A stretch of 64,000 nucleotides of DNA from Diatrype stigma (Eukaryota > Ascomycota > Sordariomycetes > Xylariales > Diatrypaceae), in NCBI GenBank assembly GCA_022225965.2, contig JAKJXP020000045.1, positions 62,001-126,000 of the forward strand, in the 5' to 3' direction. The stretch's first letter is position 1; every line of letters begins with the position of its first letter. Under the pieces are notes generated by a model, which saw only the letters and a list, made by a program, of their open reading frames with translations, was not told the DNA's origin and did not search any database. Shown here piece by piece: positions 54,541-64,000 of this stretch. Position numbers and translations under genes: made by a program.

Positions 54541-57020
54541 GTTTGCGGAACGCCTAGGTATTTTGGCCACTACTAGCACCGCAGAGTTGAAGATTCAAGG
54601 AAGGTAAATAAGCAAGCAAGCCAGGCTCGTATCCATGGAGCTGTTGTATCTATCTTAAGACTTGTTCCAAGTCCCCTATCGAGGGGCGAAAGTTGGGGAT
54701 TCTCCAGTTCGGAAAGCGGAGCAAGAGGAGAAGTAACTAATGGAGATAAGACTATATAGCCCTCCTGCCAATCAGCTCACGATCAATATTACCCGGCAAT
54801 ATGGTAATATCAAGGACGCATATCACACCTGCACTATAGTCACCTTTCAAGGACTCATAAGGTCTCGGTATACATCCTTCTAATGCATTACTCATGGACT
54901 GCACTTAATTCATTGGCCTCCAAAAGTGCCGCGAGCCCGGCATTTGGGAGGACCTCTTACCGCCGCCATATAAGTTACCAGCACCTGGTAACTAGGTGCC
55001 TATCAATAGTTTGCTAATCAATTAGATTGAGAGACACTTTGGTCAGTTCAACGTAGATTATCTTCGACCTATAGGATATATCACCCTAGATTGATATTAG
55101 CAACTATCGAATACTGCTTGAAGTTAACGGCCCATGGTAATATTCCTGTATCGTGTTAGACCTAGAGATGCAATTTCCATGGTTCCAACACTGATCTCTA
55201 CTATGACTTCAACATCAGGTACTTTGGATAGAGAAAATCATCACACCCCAGGCGGCTCTACGGGGCCTCCGACTACAACAAGTATTCCATCACCTAGAGG
55301 AACGGCCTACCTTGGGACAATATTCCCTGTGCAGTTCCAACTATTGTTCATTACAATCTGCCCCCTTCCTTTCCGAAACCTCTTTCCCTCCTTTTCCTCC
55401 CCCAGAGAAAGCGAGCGCTGAGAGAGCCCTGGCTGAGCGGTGAATAAGGGGTGTCTCTGCTTTCATGATTTGAGTGCAGGAGATAAAATAGTTAGGACCT
55501 AGTTTTCTATTGTTATATATTACTCACTCGATTTGAAATCCTTGTTTATCGTAATTTATCAATATAAGTATTATCTGTTCTTCTTCATCCCATTCGTAGA
55601 TAATTACTTCAATGAGCATTGTGCAAGGACCAACTACCACCCTATGTGCCTAGATCGTTTTGTCACCCCTTTTCCTTCAGGAACCCACTATTTCCACTAC
55701 TAGATTTAGAGTGGCTCAGCTATAAAAAGACAGGGTCCCCCCTATACCTCAGGAAGGCCACGAATCTATTCGTTCCGTATATTCTCCCTCTATATATGAG
55801 GACGTCTATCATTTCCGAAACCATATCATTTGGCTACTGAAATTGCATCTTAGATCAGAAGAAATCCAGGCGGCACTTTTGGGTTGATTTTAAGGGGGTA
55901 TACATTAAGCAATCAACAAAAGCCCTAACTTAAGCCAGCGAGTTAATGTGTAAGAGAGGGGGATGCAGGAGATGGAAACATTTCGCCTTCTCAAATCTAA
56001 TGAATCGACGTCTCTCCGGTCGCCAGTCTTCACAGGGTCCATCATTGGCTGAGGAGCTATTACGCCAACTGGTCATATTTAAAGCATAGAATATGTTACG
56101 GCGTAGCAACGTCCCAGGTGGTAGCTGATGTTGCTAGGGTAAGATTAGCTGTAAGGGAGGAAGCCAAAACAGCCCATATATACAACTACAAGTATTACAA
56201 GTGCTAGCTTGTATTTCTGTAACCCTTTTTGGGGGCATAGTGGTCTAGTTGTATGGTGGACTAGATACCGCTGTGACATGATATGGAACCAGGAGAAGTT
56301 CCTGTTTTACTACATATTGAAGTTTAACCTAAAGGCTTTGCGAGCTACCGTTATACGATAAGCACACCCAAATCAATACCGTGTCGTTCCAGTGGATGGC
56401 CCTTAGGTGCCTCTTATTTCCGATGTGACCCCTGGATCGTACCAGTAGTAATTTTGGATAGTTGTATTAATATGTGCACTGTAATAATCACCGGTTATAC
56501 CAGCGGCTCAACCTTGAGGTGTCTTCGAACGAGAATGGTAAGTAGAAACAATTGCCTGTCTCAGTACTACGGGTTTCCAATGAACGCCTATCTCTGTACC
56601 CATTGCTCGTGGTCGCGGAATGTAAGCACATCATTTTATGGCTTGATTAGGTGCTACTAGGCTCTGTACAACCCTTTCCCTAATGGTTCGACCAAGAAGC
56701 GAATGCAGCGTCTCACACTTGCTATTACACAACATACCGTGTTACTAGATGATACTTACCAGGTTACCTATCGGTAAACATTATCCGTGTTTCATGTTTT
56801 AGGCTTGTGCGAAGTGCTATAATCGCAATGCTTCATCAGTTTTTAGAACCACACAAGTTGCCCACCCTTACTATACAAGCCATATACTGTCACATTACAA
56901 AAGCGCCCTAACCCTGACCGCGCTGCCTGCTTACGTTATTGTGCTGGCTAATTATGAGGTACCGGCTTAATGGTCATAAGTTAACAGTGGAATCTAAGGT
57001 AAGCAGGGGGTGGTAGGGGG
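54541..57020. other. Gene-poor region before the retrotransposon
   Basis: No supported gene in 2.5 kb. Frames at 55134-55421, 55619-55840 and 56454-56660 are unrecognised and short. A pyrimidine-rich run lies at about 55360-55410. A CTATATAG at 54752-54759 could serve as the TATA box of the DUF1996 gene. Composition becomes steadily richer in A/T towards 57 kb. Confidence 0.4.
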
Positions 57021-57159
57021 TTATTGCGTGGCTAGTGCCCTAATGGCACTACCTATACCTAAGCAACCGCCTTTTAGCATTCCATCTGCTTAGATTCCTT
57101 TGAATTTATATTATTAGTTTTTTTCTTATAGCTGCTTTTTGCTTTGTATTTATAATAGG
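57021..57159 (+). repeat. 5' LTR
   Basis: It matches the right LTR through TGCTTAGATTCCTT and GCTGCTTTTTGCTTTGTA-like segments. The outer half retains C/G bases (GCGTGGCTAGTGCCC) that are mutated in the 3' LTR; the inner end is mutated to TATTTATAATAGG. Confidence 0.8.
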
Positions 57160-60100
57160 TTATAAATCCTTTATACGCTTTCGTTTATTTATAACGATTC
57201 GAACCTTTTATTATTAATTTAATTTATTAAAAAGCAATTATATTCCTTTAAAAAGCGAAGTTATTACATTAAATACGAATACGCTTATAACTTCCAGAAA
57301 CGAAGCCATCGTTTTTTAAGTCGATTATAATCGAAAAATAATACGAATAATTAGGTATTCGATTATTTGACTTTATATACGGATTTTTTACGAAAATACG
57401 AATCGATACATTATATTTTCGTTAAATTTAAACGAATCTTATAATTTGAAATTCGGGCATTGCATATGTTTAAATACGGATATTCGTATTAATTGAAATA
57501 TTATTTAATATAAAAATTTTTATAGCAAAGTTGCATTAATTATATGTAACCTATATTAAAGAAAATATTTTCGATTGGATAATATTAATTAAATACTTAT
57601 TTTTAGGATTTTTATAATTTAATAAATTAATTAATTTATATTAAAATATATTTTATCCGTAAATTTCTTTTATGAATTTAAAAAATAATAAACTGTTAGC
57701 AATAACTTTTATAAGCCGCTTTTATTATTTGCGAATAAATAAAGCTGCGTAATATAAAACTAATAAATTTAGCTTTTTTTTTTAAAATAAATGCCGAAGC
57801 TTATTTGATATTTTTTATTGCGTCGAAATAAATTATTATTGCGTAATGGTTAATGTTAAAAAGTAAATAAAAACGTTAATTAAAAAAAATTAATATTAGA
57901 AATTAAAAGGATTAGCTTAAAAAATATAAATCCTTTGCCGTTTAATGTTTTGTTATAATAAGATATTGCCGCTTTTCGATTTTTGCCGGGCCGATTATTG
58001 TTTTAATTATTTGCTAGCAAAAGCTTTGTTATATTTTGGTTTTTTATTAAATCGAATTTTGTTTTAGTTATTACTAATAAAGGCTTTGTTGTTTTTTAGT
58101 TATTGTTAAATTTTATAATAAGTAATAGTCTTATTATTACCTTTTCGAAAATGCCTTTTTTTAAAAATAAAAAAAAACTTTCGGGATTAAAAAAAGTCCG
58201 TTTTAAATAATGCCGAATATTGCGGCTTTAAATATTTTTATTATAGGAATATTCTTAAGGCGGAAAATAAAAATACTTTTTCGGCGGTTTTTTTTTAAAA
58301 AAAGCAATGCATTTATGCGCGTACGTTATTAACGTTCTTTATACGGCAGGTAATGCCGAAATTGGAAAATATAGGTTACGATTAAAAGGAAATAAAAAAT
58401 TCGTTCGAAATTTTTATATTTATTTGCAGGTTAATATTAATGGCTTCGGAATTTAATAAATACGTTTTAGCCATTTAATAGGTAAATATAATCCTAAGGG
58501 CTAGCATAACTTTAAAAAATTTTAACGTTTTATTCGTATAACGAATAAAAAAATTAAAACAATTCGGAATAAAGCAATTCGAAAACTTTTAGTTATTTCT
58601 TTTAATATTAAAAATTAAAAGCCGATATTTTAAATGGCATCGCATAATCGAATAAAAAGTTTTTTATAACGAATTAAAATAAAGAAATCTTTAAAAAGAT
58701 TTATTAATTGGCGGCTTCCGAATTTATTAATATTAAGTTTATGTTTTTAATTATAACGGGTAAAACTACGAAAGTAATAAGTAATAATAACATTATTCCA
58801 AAAGGCTTTTAATTTGTTCGTAAATATCGATAAAGATAAAACAAGCTATGCCTTATATATAAGGAAATAAAATATTATCCTTATTATTTAGGTTATAATA
58901 GGTATTATTCGAATAATTAAGATAAGTATTAAATACTTTATTCCGAACGCCGATAGGAATGAATAAAAAATCGGGTAGCAGCCGGAATTATTTTTTTTCC
59001 GAATATACCGTTAAAGGGAATATTAAATATAAAGACGGATTTAAATGTTACGGTATTATAACTTATCCGTAATATATTTATAAATAATTCGGGGACTGGC
59101 AAATATATTTTTAACGATTTTAAATGGTTTATATTATACGAATCGTTCGATAAATCCGAATTAATGGCATCGTCGAACGGCGGCGATGCTAAATGCGTTA
59201 ATATAGGCGTTATAAGTTATTAGGTTTATATTAATATAAAGGGTATTATTAAGATGACCCATAGTAATGCCCGATATTTTCCGATTACGCCTTATAATTT
59301 AATAAGTTCGGAAATTTTCCGGAATAACGGCATTATTTTTAATGGTTACGGAAACCGTTTAATTAATAAGAAAATCGGCGATAAATTTATTAATATATAA
59401 TAAATGCATAACGTTAAGGTTATTCCAGTTATTCCCGTTTTTAATTTTTTATTTATATAAATAACATTTTTTATAGCGGTTAATTTTTATTAAATGCATA
59501 GGAAATTTATATATGCCAGTTACGAATACGTATAAAAGGTATGTATTATCCTAAAGCTTATATTTCCGATGCCGAAAAATATAACTTATAAAATATGCCT
59601 ATAAACGAAAATATAACGGTAAATAAATAAGAAGCAAATTATTTTTATAACTTGTTTTTTATAAGTTATATATTTCGATATATATAAAATAAAACCGATA
59701 TGTATTATAAGATATAAATATTCCGTTATATTAATTAATGGGCATATTGGTTTTAAATGAATTAAATTTGCCCGTAAAAAAAATCCATCGCTTGGTTTAA
59801 AAATGGATAATCGAAATTAAACGTTAAGGCGTATATAAAGTTTAAATTTTTTGATCCAATAAAGAATAAGAATTTATCGGTATTAATAATAACATAAACG
59901 AATTCTTAAATTAAAGGGATATATAATAGCAAAAAATAATCTTTTATATATCGAAACAAAATGTATACGGAAAAAATGGAATAAAGCTTATTATTATTTT
60001 TTTTTTGCTTAACGATAAATTAAGCCGGATTGTTTTATTTTTTATGGTCGTATGTCGAAAAATATGTTATAAAATTAATAAACATATTTCCATTTCGCCA

Positions 60101-60332
60101 TAATAAAGGTAATAAATATTTTTAAGCTAAATTGGTTTAAAGCCTGGATATTTCTATATAAAAAAAGTTTAACGATTTGTTTATTTTTAAAACTTGGGGA
60201 TCTTTCGGGTATATATACGATAAAAAGGTTATATAAAATTACAAAATGGCTTTACGAGTTTTTAAGGCATATTTAATCGAATATGTCGATATTAAAACGA
60301 GGATTTATAAGATTTACGTTCCGGATAAATAC

Positions 60333-60503
60333 TGGTGCAGGATTCCTAGGGGTCCTACCTATCTGTAAGATAAAGAGATAAGATAAAGGATAAGATATGA
60401 GATAAGAAGAGATAAGACTTAGCTAGCTAGACTAGAGCTCCAGCCTTCCGCTCCGCGGACAGGCTGCAACCTTCTTAGAATATCATCATCTTTATAACAC
60501 CCA
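60333..60503. mobile_element. Nested solo-LTR-like insertion without RIP
   Basis: A stretch of about 170 bp with normal composition interrupts the AT-rich interior. It begins TGGTGCAGGATTCC and ends TTATAACACCCA, so its ends are near-inverted (TGGTG/CACCCA), and carries GATAAGATAAG repeats. Flanks AATAC and ATTAC could be a diverged 5-bp target duplication. Its lack of RIP marks suggests arrival after the host element was mutated, or that it is too short to be a RIP target. Confidence 0.6.
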
Positions 60504-61679
60504 TTACTTCCGCACTAAATACATTATTATTTATATCCGTAATATACGTTTTATTAAAAAGGTATTAAATAAAGGGGTTAATACTAATAAAGGCATATAA
60601 TATATTATCGAATTCGTTAATCCGGAATCCGAAAACGAAATATTTCAATCGGAAACGATAATATAATATAATTTAAACGTAACGAAAGACTTTATTACGA
60701 AGCGAAAGCATATCGAAACGAAAGTTATAACTTTTTAATAATGCATTAAAATCCTTTTAAAGAAGCATAACGAAAACGATTTTAAATATAAAGCAGGCGG
60801 CAAATAGTTTTATTCGCCGCTCGAATTCCTTATTTTAAAATAATAATTATTAAAAAAAAATAACAAAATAAAAGAAAATTATTAAAAACAAAGTAATAAT
60901 TATATTCAAAATAAAGGATATTAAGGTAACGAAAATTATATTTCCGGTTATATCGAATAATTTTTTTAAGCTTAGGAATAAAAGGAATCCGATAATTTTA
61001 AAGAAGAACATTTTAAAAAAACAATTAAAAACCTTAAGGAAAAATATTCTTTCGGTAATAAAGCATTAAATCCCGTTTTGGATTCGATTACGGTAAGTGG
61101 TTCATAAAAAGAACCCATTATTCGAAAGTTTGTCCGTAATAAAAATAAAGAAACAAATTACAAAATCCTTTCCGGCGTACGTTTTAAATCGATGCCGCCG
61201 AAGCCTTTCTTTTTAGTATTTTATTCGCCCTTTATACGAATAAAGGAGAAATCTTTTTATAAGATCCGTAATAAACTTATCCGGATATTAACGGAATACG
61301 CCTTATTTATATTAAAAATAAAAAAAATAATGGCATTAAAATTCGCCCGAACGATAAAAAAAGCGAAAAAAAACCTTATTTTTTAAAAGCAATAACAGCC
61401 GGCCTTTAAGGCATAATATAATAATTTAATAAAAAAGGATATATTTAATTTAATCCCTTTTTTTCCTAAGGCTAAGGCCTTACCGTTAAAATAAGTAACG
61501 GATTAACGGTTTAACGTTAATAACAAATGGATTCGAAACCGAATTTAATTAGTGGTTTACGGGAATTTCGAAATAAGGAACGATTACGTAATATAAAATG
61601 TATATTCGGCTATTACCGACGTTATATTTATTAGGATTTTCCTTATCCTTATGGTTATTTTTAACTTAAAAAGTTAATT

Positions 61680-62920
61680 TTACGATATAAAAATAGCTTT
61701 TTTTAATGCTGTTCCTTTTAAAGGTTACGATATATACGTTCGTTAATCGGAAGGATATAATAACGGGACGAATAAGATTTAAAAACTTAAATAAGCGTTA
61801 TACGGCTTACAAAAGGCATTTATTTGGTAATATCGTGTCTTTATAAAGGTCCTAAAAAAATCGGGTTTAAGCCGATAATATAGGACCTATATTTATTTAA
61901 ATACGAAATAATAAAAAAGCTTTTTTTAATATATATTAACGATATTTTCGTTATAAGCAAAACAATTGCCGAATGCTACCGAATTCGGAATAAATTGCAA
62001 GCGTTTTTTTAGCTAAAGGATTTAAGGGAAATTACGAAGTTCCTTAAATACGTCGTTAAATGTAATAGGCGCCTACGAAAGGTTTTCTTTATTTAAGAAA
62101 ATTACATTCGGAAAATAATTAATAAATACAAAAAGCAATTAAAAAAATAATTAAAACCTTTTAACGGCCCGAATTAATAATTCCTATTACCTGGATTTGT
62201 TTTTATTTAAATAACGGTAATATATTAAAAAAACGGGTTTACTTAATTATCTTTTAATAAATAGCCGTTTAAATATTTTCTTTATAATAAGCAAATTATA
62301 CGAATCGAATTCGAAGCCGGAAAAGGTTTATCGAAACCTATTGAATTATTTTTAGCGCTATTTTAATATAATAATTAAATTCGAAATAATTTTAGGAAAT
62401 AATTATAAGGTTACGGATTTAATAATAAGGATTTTCGTTAACGCTATTTTTTACGATAATTTAAGATCCCGTTTTTTTATCGGCGTTTATATAATTTTAT
62501 TCGCCGAAAGGCCGATATATTGGAAAACGAAAAAATAATCGATGGTTATATTTAGTAATATTAAAACGGAATTTATTAACTTTATTTTTATCGAAATAAC
62601 TAGCATTTAAATTAACTTTATATTAATCGAATTAAAATATTTTTAATAAAAGTTTTATATTATATTTACGAATTCGAAAAACGCAATAGCAATAGCATTA
62701 AATCCGTTAAATATAATAAAAACGCAATACGTAAATGCCCGATATAAATGAATTATTAATAAAATCGAAAAGGGCTTTTTCCGATTGCTTTATATCGGAA
62801 CGAACGATATGGTTACGAACGGCTTTACGAAGGCCCTTTAAGCGGAAAAATATAAGCAATTCGTACGGCAAATAAAATTAAACCTATATTAATAAAATTA
62901 AAACGGTTATATAAATAATC
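61680..62920 (+). pseudogene. Remnant of copia reverse transcriptase/RNase H
   Basis: On the plus strand near 61725-61850 one reads, with stops, a YVR-x-SEGY...GTNKI...ALYGL pattern, the start of the copia RT domain. At about 61930-61970 a Y-I-N-D segment stands where the RT active-site YxDD box is expected, the Asp codon changed as RIP would do. It is non-functional: stop codons interrupt every frame. Confidence 0.65.
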
Positions 62921-63100
62921 GTTAATCGGCCATAACCTTTATTTCGACGCGATATACCGTAACGGCATAAAATAATAAATTAAAAGTTCTTATATTTCGA
63001 AAAATATCGTATATTTAAATGGAATAATATCAGTTAATTTTTAAACTTAATATAAAGAAGGTATTAAAAACGGCTTCGTTTTTCGAAAACGTTTAAGGGG

Positions 63101-63241
63101 CTATATTGCATAGTTAATGCCTTAATGGCATTACTTATATCTAAGCAATCGCCTTTTAATACTCCACTTGCTTAGATTCCTTCGAATTTATATTATCAGT
63201 TTCTTTCCTATAGTTGCTTTTTGCTTTGCACCTGCAATAGG
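63101..63241 (+). repeat. 3' LTR
   Basis: It starts after the purine tract GTTTAAGGGG. Here the inner half is mutated (GCATAGTTAATGCC) and the outer end is intact (TTTGCACCTGCAATAGG), the reverse of the 5' LTR. Confidence 0.8.
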
Positions 63242-64000
63242 GGTTTAAAGGGGTTGGCAAGGAGATATAGGCTAGTATGTTGTGTCGTATGCATACTGGC
63301 TTAGTTTATAAATAATCCGTGGATATAATCATTTAGGAATCCGAGAGCCAGGACACATACTAAAATTTATGTCATTGGTTATAATCGGGTAAGTGCAGAC
63401 CGCATTATGTTACCCCTTACGTATTTACTAGCTCTTATTAATAGCATCTAATTCCCTATAACAGTAACAACTTCTTATGAACCTATATATTCATAGATGA
63501 GACTTCATACATTGAATATTTTGGCAGCAAAGGAAGGATGTCAAAAAGCTGTTGCATGAATCAAGAAGGTAAATCGGTAATCCACGTCGTACATGTCCCA
63601 TATCAGGACACGACACCAATGCCCTCCACTGGTATCTGTTTCTTTGAAGATATGTGTTACAAGGCGGTTATACACCCGTCAATGATCGACGTGACACAAC
63701 CAACGCTTGCGGCCGTATTTATTCTGCAGCACCAATATATGCTGATCCTGATTCCTCACTGGGGCTATATAAGGCAAGTAAAGTAAGCAAGATAAACGGG
63801 GATCATAATCTATCCTACCTATTTATATACCAGTGCAGCTGCAGTGATAGCAAATAAATATCAATGCTTCAATGCTTCAGGTTGTTGGCCTTGTATAGTG
63901 CCGAGTGCTGGAAGCTAAGCTTTGCTGTGTAAAGCACTGGGACATTGCTTGTGCCGCTATAACAGCGCTACAAACAGCACGGTATGTACATACCTAGGTA
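63242..64000. other. Right flank, no supported gene
   Basis: Composition returns to normal within about 50 bp of the LTR. A frame at 63538-63786 (82 aa) is unrecognised. The window ends in a TACCTAGGTA motif. Confidence 0.4.

Larger units (their letters stand above)
57021..63241 (+). mobile_element. RIP-inactivated Ty1/copia LTR retrotransposon
   Basis: The element is bounded by direct repeats of about 140 bp (57021-57159 and 63101-63241) and has an AAGGGG purine tract just before the right copy. The interior is AT rich with stops in all frames and shows the same CpG-retaining mutation pattern as 1-2300. Degraded but recognisable copia reverse-transcriptase motifs lie near the 3' end on the plus strand, as expected for the copia gene order. 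A younger element interrupts it at about 60333-60503. Confidence 0.85.

Noticed and set aside
56228..56310. tRNA-like stretch (ATAGTGGTCTAGTTGTATGG)
   Set aside because: It resembles an A-box/D-arm, but no B-box, T-arm or acceptor pairing could be formed.
61192..61386. 64-aa plus-strand ORF
   Set aside because: It lies in the RIP-degraded retrotransposon interior; a chance opening in Lys/Ile-rich AT DNA.

Overview
This is a window of nuclear chromosome from a filamentous ascomycete. The evidence is short introns (50-100 bp) with GTAAGT-like donors and CTAAC/CTGAC-like branch sites, fungal-only protein families (DUF7580, AcuF-type C2H2, DUF1996, UNC93-like MFS, fungal P450), a secreted plant-cell-wall enzyme set, and AT-rich repeat blocks with the signature of repeat-induced point mutation (RIP). 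Sordariomycetes, perhaps Xylariales, is my inference; nothing in the window proves it. No rRNA, tRNA or CRISPR was found.

Layout. 1-2300: RIP-degraded AT-rich repeat. 2.7-7.6 kb: a divergent pair, a DUF7580 (HeLo-like plus kinase-like) protein and an AcuF-type C2H2 zinc-finger protein. 8.8-9.8 kb: a short-chain dehydrogenase. 11.2-17.2 kb: a CPS1/DIP2-type protein with two AMP-binding domains (5 exons, 1839 aa). 17.9-18.4 kb: a Tc1/mariner-like MITE with TIRs of about 85 bp. 19.6-24.9 kb: two conserved but uncharacterised proteins. 28.3-35.5 kb: housekeeping genes, namely class II cAMP phosphodiesterase (5' exon unresolved), a flavin-reductase-like protein and the long-form tRNase Z.

36.4-47.7 kb is the most coherent functional block: a GMC (AA3-like) oxidoreductase, a secreted GH16 glucanase, a secreted AA9 lytic polysaccharide monooxygenase (nine exons, reconstructed here by splicing), a secreted GH3 beta-glucosidase, an UNC93-like transporter and a TauD dioxygenase. 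Together these could cut beta-glucan or cellulose oxidatively and hydrolytically, release glucose from the oligomers and possibly take up a small product. 48.2-54.5 kb holds an HGD-type protein kinase, a P450 and a secreted DUF1996 protein.

57.0-63.2 kb is a RIP-killed Ty1/copia retrotransposon with about 140-bp LTRs, into which a small un-mutated solo-LTR-like element has inserted. In both AT-rich blocks the surviving cytosines are mostly in CpG. RIP fades within the outer parts of the two LTRs. I found no clearly new defence or biosynthetic system. The best candidates for follow-up are the AA3/GH16/AA9/GH3 cluster, the DUF7580/AcuF pair and the CpG-sparing RIP pattern.
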